The notes under the pieces: generated by a model | Told to the model about the DNA's origin: nothing | The model's database searches: none | Seen by the model: the letters and a program-made list of their open reading frames with translations, nothing else | From: Bacteriovoracaceae bacterium | Lineage (GTDB): Bacteria > Bdellovibrionota > Bacteriovoracia > Bacteriovoracales > Bacteriovoracaceae | Length of the DNA: 16,925 nucleotides | Reading direction: 5' to 3' | Assembly: GCA_023146355.1 (NCBI GenBank) | Contig: JAGLCH010000239.1 | Coordinates: forward strand, 1-16,925 | Part shown: positions 8,070-14,339 of the stretch, piece after piece | Position numbering within the stretch: position 1 is the first letter of the stretch | How the letters are laid out: each line of letters starts with the position of its first letter | Made by a program: the position numbers and the translations under genes

Positions 8070-8740
8070 TTAACTTTTTTAAATAGTCGATCTTTAGCTA
8101 TAATGTATTCTTTTTTATCTTTTGAGTAATTTGAAGAAAACCAGATTAACTCTACTCGGCCTAATATTTTTGATCTCTTTACTGTTCCCCAGAACCGAGA
8201 GTCATATGAGTAATCCCTATTATCTCCAAGAACAAAAAAGGATTCGTCGTCAAGAACCAATTCTTTCAGATCAGACCGATATGCCATATCTGGATCATAG
8301 CGAACTACGTAGCTTTTCGAAGCGAAGCTTTCAACGAAATAGTCAAACCCCTTCTCTTTACTCATTCCATTATAGTTTTTCGTTGCTACTATTTTACCGT
8401 TGCGCATAATGGAGTCTGAGGTGATAGATATAGTGTCACCTGGAATTCCCACTACCCGTTTTACATAGTTTGTTTCGCCATCTACAGGGAATTTAAAAAC
8501 GATAACATCTCCTAATTTCGGACTCGACTGAGACAATGGAAAAAAGGAAGTAAAAGGAATTCGAAGGCCATAGGCTATTTTGTTAACAAAAATATAATCT
8601 CCAATCATTAAGGTTGGGATCATAGAGCCTGTTGGAACGCGATAGGGTTCAATGACGGAGAATCTAAAAGCTAGAATTGAGATGGCCAGAATAAGCAAAA
8701 AGAAAATGTTTTTAGCAGCAGATTGGACCTTCAAAATCAT
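8066..8740 (-). CDS. lepB: Signal peptidase I
   Basis: This 224-residue enzyme is the membrane-bound leader peptidase that removes signal peptides from Sec and Tat exported proteins. One N-terminal membrane segment (about residues 11-27, IFFLLILAISILAF) is followed by the catalytic serine in VPTGSM (S39), the general-base lysine in NYVKRVVGIPGD (K94) and the box E signature GDNRDYSYDSRFWG (172-185). It is a single-span form, shorter than the two-span E. coli LepB (324). The ATG shares bases with the TAA stop of the upstream transpeptidase gene (TAATG), so translation is probably coupled. It is the last gene of this minus-strand run and meets mutS2 tail to tail. Identification is firm. Confidence 0.96.
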   Translation of the reverse strand: MILKVQSAAKNIFFLLILAISILAFRFSVIEPYRVPTGSMIPTLMIGDYIFVNKIAYGLRIPFTSFFPLSQSSPKLGDVIVFKFPVDGETNYVKRVVGIPGDTISITSDSIMRNGKIVATKNYNGMSKEKGFDYFVESFASKSYVVRYDPDMAYRSDLKELVLDDESFFVLGDNRDYSYDSRFWGTVKRSKILGRVELIWFSSNYSKDKKEYIIAKDRLFKKVN

Positions 8741-9993
8741 TACTTAAGCGCCAATTTCTTTGTTGCCTTCTTTTTGTAGTAATGCTCTATGATCTCTTTA
8801 GCTAAATATGATGACTTCACATACCACTTTTTCAGATTAATGTTCATAACACTTATCGAAATTCCACGATCACTTGGATCATTCTTCGGGCGCGCATATG
8901 CTGTAAACCAATCACGGCGTCCAAAAGGAACTCCGCCAGTAATCGTACCTGTTTTGCCACCAATAATAAGCTTTTTCCTAACTGAGCGACGCATCCGCTT
9001 AAAGGAACTACGAGCTGTTCCACGACTGACTGTTAGTTCCATCATTTTTTTTATTGAAGAAATGATCTCTGGACTTAACACTTGTTCATCTCTCATTTTC
9101 GAGTCGACTAGTACTTCTTTTGTTTTAAGGTCGACTACCTGATCAACAATTCGCGGAAACTTAAGGATTCCTTCATTGGCAACGATTGATGATAATACTG
9201 CTGCATGCACGGGACTAATCATGGCCTCATCATTTAGGCCTGAAGCAAGCTCAGCCAAATTATATTGATCCTTAGGCATCGGAAACGTTGATGTCCCGGC
9301 AGAAATGTCACTGAAAAGATTACGATTAAATCCAAATGAACTCGCCATTTTGAAAAGATCAAGTGAAGACAGGAGATTTACGGCCGCTTTACCAAATACA
9401 ACATTATTTGAAAGAGCAAATGCTTTTTCGAAAGTCAGATAGCGAGACCAACGTGTTTTCTTATTTTTTAACTGGTACTTATATAGAGTTGTGCCGCGAC
9501 CACGATAATTAAAGACGGTGTCATTATTAACATCTGTATTAGAAAGGATCCCCGCAGTTGTAATGATTTTAATCAAGCTCGCAGAGGGGTGAGTACTAGA
9601 ATAGGGAAGCTGGTAATCAAACTGATTTCCCTTCCTTTTAAAGCCAACGCTAGTAAGAATTTCACCGTTATTATTATCAATAATAGTAATTACAGAGTAG
9701 TCAGATCGATAGCGACGAAGTCTTTTTTTTACAAAGCGAGTAAGGTTTTGGTCAAAAGTGTAATCAACTTTAGCTAGTTGATTATCCACTCTAACAATAC
9801 TAGGAAATTCTCCTGCATTTGAAATACCACTATCTATTTGAGACCTCACTTCAGATAAGTGAGCAAGCTCAGCTCTAGCGTCTCGGGCCGTCAAAAAGCT
9901 TCCGAGCAAATCAAGAGAAACATATCCACTCAGAGCAAGGACAGCTATACCACAGACAACAATGTAGGACTTATTCATTTTGATTTTTCGCAT
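8740..9993 (-). CDS. Single-domain penicillin-binding protein (transpeptidase)
   Basis: Using the ATG at 9993, the product is 417 residues. An N-terminal membrane anchor (about 9-30) is followed by a short helical region and one penicillin-binding transpeptidase domain. The three active-site motifs are present: SLIK (S139-K142), SNN (195-197) and KTGT (347-350) in GGKTGTITGGVPFGRRDWF. There is no glycosyltransferase domain and no room for the dimerisation domain of class B PBPs, so it is much smaller than FtsI or PBP2 (about 580-650). It should cross-link peptidoglycan at the periplasmic face. The frame is open to a TTG at 10029, but that start lies inside rlmE; the ATG at 9993 is 7 bases after the rlmE stop and gives a normal membrane anchor. 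No good ribosome binding site is visible. A carboxypeptidase or a beta-lactam sensor is the alternative role. Confidence 0.88.
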   Translation of the reverse strand: MRKIKMNKSYIVVCGIAVLALSGYVSLDLLGSFLTARDARAELAHLSEVRSQIDSGISNAGEFPSIVRVDNQLAKVDYTFDQNLTRFVKKRLRRYRSDYSVITIIDNNNGEILTSVGFKRKGNQFDYQLPYSSTHPSASLIKIITTAGILSNTDVNNDTVFNYRGRGTTLYKYQLKNKKTRWSRYLTFEKAFALSNNVVFGKAAVNLLSSLDLFKMASSFGFNRNLFSDISAGTSTFPMPKDQYNLAELASGLNDEAMISPVHAAVLSSIVANEGILKFPRIVDQVVDLKTKEVLVDSKMRDEQVLSPEIISSIKKMMELTVSRGTARSSFKRMRRSVRKKLIIGGKTGTITGGVPFGRRDWFTAYARPKNDPSDRGISISVMNINLKKWYVKSSYLAKEIIEHYYKKKATKKLALK

Positions 9994-10000
9994 AGGGTTA

Positions 10001-10594
10001 TTATGCCTTAAATCCAATGCCAATGACAAAAAATTCTTTGCTTACAGACCGAGTTGACTTTGGCTTTAAGTATTTAAATTCTTTAAAGCGAGTACGCTGC
10101 TCCTTAAGATACATCTGAGCACCATTACTATCAAATACCTTTATGATCAGGTTTCCGCCTACTTTCAAAAACTTTGGGGCGAGATAAAAAACCATTTCTA
10201 CAAGATTGAGGCTTCGATCTTGGTCAACTGATCGAATTCCCGTTGTATTGGGGGCCATATCAGAAACCAGTACATCAAATTGAGAGTCAACTCCCAGTTC
10301 ACTTAGTTCCTTCACATCAAATACATCTTTTTGAAAAATTGAAACATTTTTGAGGTGCTTAAGCTTAGTACTTTCTTCTTTTATATCAATTCCGACAACC
10401 TTTCCCTCTTCACCAACCTTTCCACAGGTATATTGGATCCAAGAACCAGGATAGTAGCCCATATCCATAACGATATCGCCTTTGGAGATCACATTGTACT
10501 TTTCATCAATCTCTTCAAGCTTGTAAATACTGCGTGCTAGAAAGTTCTCTTTCTTGGCCTTATTATAGTAGTGGTCTTTAACTTTAAAGTTCAT
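10001..10594 (-). CDS. rlmE: RlmE/FtsJ 23S rRNA 2'-O-ribose methyltransferase
   Basis: This 197-residue enzyme matches RlmE (RrmJ/FtsJ, 209 residues in E. coli), which methylates the 2'-OH of U2552 in the A-loop of 23S rRNA during late 50S assembly. The K-D-K-E catalytic tetrad is visible: K25 in ARSIYKLEEI, D112 in LVSDMAPN, K152 in NLIIKVF and E187 in VSKEFFV. The SAM motif is MDMGYYPGSW, a variant of the usual DLGAAPGGW. It starts with an ATG overlapping the TGA stop of the sigma54 activator (ATGA, 10591-10594) and ends 7 bases before the transpeptidase gene, so it is probably translated from the same message. Identification is firm. Confidence 0.94.
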   Translation of the reverse strand: MNFKVKDHYYNKAKKENFLARSIYKLEEIDEKYNVISKGDIVMDMGYYPGSWIQYTCGKVGEEGKVVGIDIKEESTKLKHLKNVSIFQKDVFDVKELSELGVDSQFDVLVSDMAPNTTGIRSVDQDRSLNLVEMVFYLAPKFLKVGGNLIIKVFDSNGAQMYLKEQRTRFKEFKYLKPKSTRSVSKEFFVIGIGFKA

Positions 10595-11541
10595 ACCAAT
10601 CCTGGTTCTATTTCGAGGTGTCGTGCTTTGATTTGAAACGTATTAATACCATATTTGCGGATCTTTGCAATAAGTGTAGACTTGCTGATTTCAATTTTTC
10701 TCGCTGTCTCATTTACTGCACCTCGATAATACTCAAGCACCTCTTTTAGGTACTTTGACTCCATTTTCTCTGTAACCTCCCGGAATGTCATCGGTGCGCC
10801 TGTGTCTTGAATAATGGATCTCTTCTGTTGGCGGGCGCCAAGAAGTGGACAATCTTCAAGATCAATGGACTCCCTCGAATCGAGGTAGTGAAATTCAATA
10901 ATGTGCCTGAGCTGTCTGACATTTCCTCTAAAAGGATAAACTTTTAGCCACTCAACAAAATGATGATCAAAAGTTAGAGCACATTGATCCCATTTAGTAG
11001 ATAACTCGGTGTTAATTTCCTGGAATATTTTTAGCTTATCACTTATATGCATTTCCCTTAATGATGGTAGTTCAAATGAACTAGCAGTGAGCCTATAGTA
11101 GAGGTCTTCTCTAAACTCACCTTTCATAACCATCTGCTCTAAATCACGGTTGGTTGCCGCAATAATATATCCACTAAATAACTTCTCATAGAAGCTTCCC
11201 ACGGCTGAGTAGCTTTTCTCTTCGAGCAAATATAGCAGTTTTTTCTGTGACTCTAAGCTGAGCTCCCCTACTTCATCGAGGAATATGGTTCCACTTTGTG
11301 CTCTATCAAGGTAGCCGGCCTTCTTGGAGACTGCGCCTGTGAAGGAGCCCTTTTCATGACCAAAAAGCTCACTTTCAAGAAGCTCACTGCTGATAGATGC
11401 CAAATGAGCTGTAACAAAATGTCCTTTGGACTTTTCTCTGTTTTTAAAGAGCATTTTTGCAGCTCTTGATTTTCCACTTCCAGTTGGTCCCGTAATGAGA
11501 ACAACTGGTGAGCGGAGAATATATTTTGGATATGTAACCAT
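10591..11541 (-). CDS. Sigma54-dependent transcriptional activator lacking a sensor domain
   Basis: The 316-residue protein is an AAA+ sigma54 activator. Walker A is GPTGSGKS (18-25), the sigma54-contacting loop is GSFTGA (65-70, a variant of GAFTGA), Walker B is IFLDE (86-90), and ATNRDL plus REDLYYRL follow. A Fis-type helix-turn-helix closes the protein (NETARKIEISKSTLIAKIRKYGI). There is no receiver, GAF or PAS domain, and only 17 residues precede Walker A, so even the usual start of the AAA+ domain is trimmed. The start is well supported: GGGAGG lies 5 bases before the ATG and an in-frame stop lies shortly upstream. It is either controlled by a separate protein, like PspF, or constitutively active. 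Targets are unknown; flagellar genes are often sigma54-dependent. A 62-base gap separates it from the phosphatase gene upstream. Confidence 0.9.
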   Translation of the reverse strand: MVTYPKYILRSPVVLITGPTGSGKSRAAKMLFKNREKSKGHFVTAHLASISSELLESELFGHEKGSFTGAVSKKAGYLDRAQSGTIFLDEVGELSLESQKKLLYLLEEKSYSAVGSFYEKLFSGYIIAATNRDLEQMVMKGEFREDLYYRLTASSFELPSLREMHISDKLKIFQEINTELSTKWDQCALTFDHHFVEWLKVYPFRGNVRQLRHIIEFHYLDSRESIDLEDCPLLGARQQKRSIIQDTGAPMTFREVTEKMESKYLKEVLEYYRGAVNETARKIEISKSTLIAKIRKYGINTFQIKARHLEIEPGLV

Positions 11542-11603
11542 CTCGACCTCCCTACAAGAGGGAGTAGTCCCATAATAAAACGGCTCAGTCTGCTACTAAA
11601 GGC

Positions 11604-12377
11604 CTATTTTTCATTTGTGAAATGATTAAGAACAACTTCCCGACATTCTGGACGAGTCCAGATAAGTGGTCCACCTTCAAAAAGCTTTTGATCGAGTTCT
11701 GTAATTCGCTTATTACCAATATAAAACTCCACCCCTTGCCTCTCTAGGATTAGCATTCCAGCAGCAATATCCCATAAGCTCTTAGGCCTCCTGCTAACAA
11801 TAAAGTCACATCCGCCCACGGCCATTAAAAACAACTTGTGTGCCATGCTTCCTTTGGGGGCTATACTAAACCCCGTTTCAGTACAATCACTACGATATAG
11901 GCCATCATCCCACTCCGACTGAGAAACAAAACCCAAAGGTGTACGCTCCCTTCTACAGATTGGCGGAACAAACTTATCAGTTGTTGAAATTTCAAATCCA
12001 GTAAAGGGATTATAGATCCAGCCAAAGCCTTCGATTTTTTTACTTTCCATGATTGCTAGAGAAAGAGTGCACTCGGGAATTCCCTTCACCAATTCTTTGG
12101 TTCCATCAATTGGATCTAGCACTAAGGCAGGAAAAGATAACTCCCCATGATCTTCTTCGCTGAAGAAATTTAGTCCCATAGCCGTACACTCGACTTTGAC
12201 AAGTTGTGACACAAAGTAGTCTATATCTGTCACCACACTGTTATCATCCTTTAGCCTCATTTTCATTGCTGTTTCGAAGTTATCAGCAGTGAAGATTTCC
12301 TCAAACTTGATCAATATTTTTTCTTTAATCCTATCTCTTTTTTCGATAGATAAATCGAATGCGTTCATTTTTTCCAT
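11604..12377 (-). CDS. Inositol monophosphatase-family phosphatase (SuhB/CysQ-like)
   Basis: This 257-residue soluble enzyme has the metal-dependent, lithium-sensitive phosphatase motifs: KDDNSVVTDID (43-53), FFSEED (71-76), the signature DPIDGTKELVKG (88-99) and SLWDIAAGML (200-209, D203). These acidic residues would bind two or three Mg ions. Members dephosphorylate inositol phosphates, 3'-phosphoadenosine phosphate (CysQ) or sugar phosphates such as histidinol phosphate. The DGTKE reading resembles CysQ-type nucleotidases (DGTKEF) more than the classic inositol form, but the substrate cannot be settled by eye. The ATG at 12377 has AGGGA about 8 bases upstream. Transcription probably begins in the spacer to its right, which holds DnaA-box-like repeats. 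Confidence 0.87.
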   Translation of the reverse strand: MEKMNAFDLSIEKRDRIKEKILIKFEEIFTADNFETAMKMRLKDDNSVVTDIDYFVSQLVKVECTAMGLNFFSEEDHGELSFPALVLDPIDGTKELVKGIPECTLSLAIMESKKIEGFGWIYNPFTGFEISTTDKFVPPICRRERTPLGFVSQSEWDDGLYRSDCTETGFSIAPKGSMAHKLFLMAVGGCDFIVSRRPKSLWDIAAGMLILERQGVEFYIGNKRITELDQKLFEGGPLIWTRPECREVVLNHFTNEK

Positions 12378-12390
12378 TTAGCTTCCCTTT

Positions 12391-12562
12391 TTGTCCACAA
12401 TTTAACAGTAGTTATCCACATTCATTTATTTATACCTCTCTTTTATTCACCATAAGAAAAAGACAGTATTTTCAGTCCTTTATGCTGCACGCCACAAGCA
12501 AAACAAAGAAGATGGTGAGAGGGGAAACACCGTTTTGGGATTTTGTACACAAGTTATACACA
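12391..12562 (+). other. Cluster of DnaA-box-like 9-mers in an AT-rich spacer
   Basis: The spacer between 12378 and 12590 contains TTGTCCACA (12391-12399), TTATCCACA (12412-12420, perfect E. coli-type box), TTATTCACC (12443-12451, one mismatch), TTGTACACA (12543-12551) and TTATACACA (12554-12562, fits TTATNCACA). All read in the same direction. Distances of 21, 31 and 11 bases between neighbours are near whole helical turns. An AT-rich stretch (12421-12450) lies between them. This looks like a DnaA binding region, but no dnaA, dnaN or rpmH is nearby, so origin, titration site and regulated promoter are all open. Confidence 0.5.
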
Positions 12563-12590
12563 ATTTCTCATCTGGTTAGTATCTAAACCA

Positions 12591-14072
12591 TTACTCAAAA
12601 AGCTTAAGGAAAATTTTGAGTCTCCCCTCAAAATGGGAGTCTAAAAGGCATATTAAAATATATGATAAGTAAATAATATTCCTGCGGGAACGAAGCCGAG
12701 AGGTGGCCTGAAAAATAAATTCCAGCGGAATAAGAGATAAAAGTACAACGACCCACATCCACCCAAAGTTTTTTAATTGGTAGGAGGAAATGAAGATAGA
12801 TCCCACAATCAAAGTACCAATGAGCGCGGCCACCTGCGTAAAGTACTGCTTATCAACAACTATTGAGGCAAATGCAGCCGGCTTAACATAGAGTTTAATA
12901 AGAACCATTACTAGCCCAAATGGAGCAAGTATATAAAAGCCCTTGCGGCCCATTACAGACAGCAGAGACTCAAGCCCTGACAGATCAAAACCTAGCGCCA
13001 GCCCAGCATTATCCCAGTTGGAAAATACGCAGATTAAAGCAAGAATAAAACCAAGCGCATTATACCTAATCCAGTTCACCTTAAACCACTTCGTCTTACC
13101 TGAGAGAAGCAGATAATAGGTAAGAGCAAATTGGACGGGAATCAGATAAATATTACTCTGGTCAATCATCGTTCCATAGAACCCCAGTAAACCAACACAA
13201 AGACCAACACGGTAAGATGATGCTTTAACAGTCCAAATCATCGCCCAAACCCATAACAGTGTATAAGTCGCAAAAATTGCATCACCGTAATTATTTGCCA
13301 AAAATTTAGAGCATGACCAGGAGGATATTAAGGCGAAAACACCCAACAGTGAGAGTCGTCTCGAAACAAAATACCGAAGGAGAGCATAGAAAGCGAGTAA
13401 GAAAAGTCCCATTCCAACTACAAAAAAGTGCATTGACCATGCCAATTTAAATAACTGAGGATATTTTTTAAATGGGTAGTAGTTAACTTCCAAAAAATTC
13501 CACCACTGAGTTGAAAATTTTTGGAGTGGGTCAAAGAATAGCTTTAAGGCTTCATGATTTGTTAAAGTAGGAAGCTCTGGTAATGAAACTACAAACATTA
13601 AAACAATCAGTGAAAGAAGTGTTTTTTCAAATGCATCAAGATATTTAAATTCTGAGAAGTTAGAAGTTACAGACTCCTGAATAATTTTTCCACGAGTAGG
13701 CCATGAGTAAAAGAGACCTAGAACGACCCAGGTTATCCAAAAAAAATTGTAAATCCATTTCCCGGGGAAAATACTGAGTACATTGAAGTAAACAGTAAAT
13801 AGGCTCATTCCAAGGATCAAACGATATAGAACCCTATCAATTGATGAGTTAGTTCTAAAATATATTTTAAAGCGATGATCAATCTCTTTTCCCAAAAAAA
13901 ACCACTGGCTCGCCATAAATCCACTATAGAGGAGCATCATCATGGCCTGCATCACTGGGTTCATTTCTAGTGATTTCGGTGCCAATATTGGAATCAGCAG
14001 AAAAGCAGCGTACGTAACTGCCCGAGATAAAAAGAACTTAGACTTTAAAACCACTATATTTGAGTTATTCAC
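12591..14072 (-). CDS. Polytopic inner membrane protein, function unknown
   Basis: I do not recognise this 493-residue protein. It is very hydrophobic, with roughly 11-13 membrane segments, for example about 15-33, 40-60, 83-105, 110-125, 150-168, 207-232, 236-255, 265-285, 292-312, 332-350, 375-395, 410-428 and 435-455. A longer non-membrane stretch rich in aromatics (about 170-205, including FSTQWWNFLEVNYYPFKKYP) probably forms a periplasmic loop. Many segments with one larger loop are seen in GT-C glycosyltransferases and O-antigen polymerases, but I see no clear GT-C acidic motif, so this is only a possibility. The start is GTG with GGGAG about 9 bases upstream. It is transcribed away from fliD, and its leader holds two hairpins. 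It ends just before the DnaA-box-like spacer. Confidence 0.8.
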   Translation of the reverse strand: MNNSNIVVLKSKFFLSRAVTYAAFLLIPILAPKSLEMNPVMQAMMMLLYSGFMASQWFFLGKEIDHRFKIYFRTNSSIDRVLYRLILGMSLFTVYFNVLSIFPGKWIYNFFWITWVVLGLFYSWPTRGKIIQESVTSNFSEFKYLDAFEKTLLSLIVLMFVVSLPELPTLTNHEALKLFFDPLQKFSTQWWNFLEVNYYPFKKYPQLFKLAWSMHFFVVGMGLFLLAFYALLRYFVSRRLSLLGVFALISSWSCSKFLANNYGDAIFATYTLLWVWAMIWTVKASSYRVGLCVGLLGFYGTMIDQSNIYLIPVQFALTYYLLLSGKTKWFKVNWIRYNALGFILALICVFSNWDNAGLALGFDLSGLESLLSVMGRKGFYILAPFGLVMVLIKLYVKPAAFASIVVDKQYFTQVAALIGTLIVGSIFISSYQLKNFGWMWVVVLLSLIPLEFIFQATSRLRSRRNIIYLSYILICLLDSHFEGRLKIFLKLFE

Positions 14073-14104
14073 TAAAGTATTCTCCCGATTACCCGATAAA
14101 ATTA

Positions 14105-14125
14105 GTACGGAAACTAATTCCGCAC
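14105..14125. repeat. Inverted repeat in the leader of the membrane-protein gene
   Basis: GTACGGA (14105-14111) and TCCGCAC (14119-14125) form a 7-pair hairpin with one G-T type pair. A competing pair, ATTAGT (14101-14106) with ACTAAT (14113-14118), overlaps it, so the two stems exclude each other. On the minus strand this lies in the 5' leader about 30 bases before the GTG start of the membrane-protein gene, next to its ribosome binding site. Confidence 0.4.
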
Positions 14126-14155
14126 TTACTCGAATCTTTTAAATCCCAAAAAATC

Positions 14156-14184
14156 AAGACCGGTCCCCAGCCGGTCTTTTTTTT
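14156..14184 (+). terminator. Rho-independent terminator hairpin, possibly bidirectional
   Basis: AAGACCGG (14156-14163) pairs perfectly with CCGGTCTT (14171-14178) around the 7-base loop TCCCCAG. A run of eight T follows on the plus strand (14177-14184). On the minus strand the same stem is followed by GATTTTTT, so it could stop transcription both ways. It is odd because it lies between two divergent genes and ends no recognised plus-strand gene. Confidence 0.8.
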
Positions 14185-14235
14185 ATTTTAAATTAAACCT
14201 TTAAATAGAGCAATAGTTGCCCCTACCGATCTCCA

Positions 14236-14263
14236 TTGAATATCACTCTGTACATGATAAAAT
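14236..14263 (+). promoter_or_regulatory. Promoter candidate for fliD operon
   Basis: TTGAAT (14236-14241) could be the -35 box and TAAAAT (14258-14263) the -10 box, with a 16-base spacer. The -10 is preceded by TG and one base (TGATAAAAT), the extended -10 form. Transcription would start near 14270, giving a leader of about 65 bases. No convincing sigma28 or sigma54 element was found, although flagellar genes often use these. Confidence 0.45.
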
Positions 14264-14325
14264 TGAGGTAAGGGTGTGAGTAATAACTACCCTGTCTCTC
14301 TAGGATTGAGGGGCACCAAACTATC

Positions 14326-14339
14326 AGGAGGATAATTTG
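14326..14339 (+). promoter_or_regulatory. Ribosome binding site fixing the TTG start of fliD
   Basis: A full AGGAGG (14326-14331) lies 5 bases before TTG (14337-14339). No ATG is in frame near it, and the protein begins as expected for FliD from this TTG. The same AGGAGGATAA block precedes fliS, so the two genes have nearly identical initiation regions apart from the start codon. Confidence 0.8.

Noticed and set aside
9994..10029. TTG start giving a 12-residue longer transpeptidase
   Set aside because: It lies inside rlmE and adds a polar tail before the membrane anchor; the ATG at 9993 is 7 bases after the rlmE stop.
11268..11573. 101-codon frame overlapping the start of the sigma54 activator
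   Set aside because: It is the same strand in another frame. The activator frame has all the AAA+ motifs and the GGGAGG site.
12400..12452. Tiny minus-strand reading frames of 7 codons before the phosphatase gene (possible leader peptide)
   Set aside because: Seven-codon frames are expected by chance in AT-rich DNA; no run of regulatory codons or attenuator hairpin follows.
12359..12586. 75-codon plus-strand frame across the DnaA-box-like spacer
   Set aside because: It starts inside the phosphatase gene, has no ribosome binding site, and its serine/phenylalanine-rich start reflects antisense of that gene.
14202..14232. Possible sigma28 (FliA) promoter, TTAAA and ACCGATCT before fliD
   Set aside because: The spacing between the two parts is about 19 bases instead of about 15, and the -10 half (GCCGATAA expected) is poor.
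14264..14336. Possible riboswitch in the fliD leader (AGGGT can pair with either of two partners)
   Set aside because: Stems are only about 5 pairs and no conserved core of a c-di-GMP or other known riboswitch is visible.
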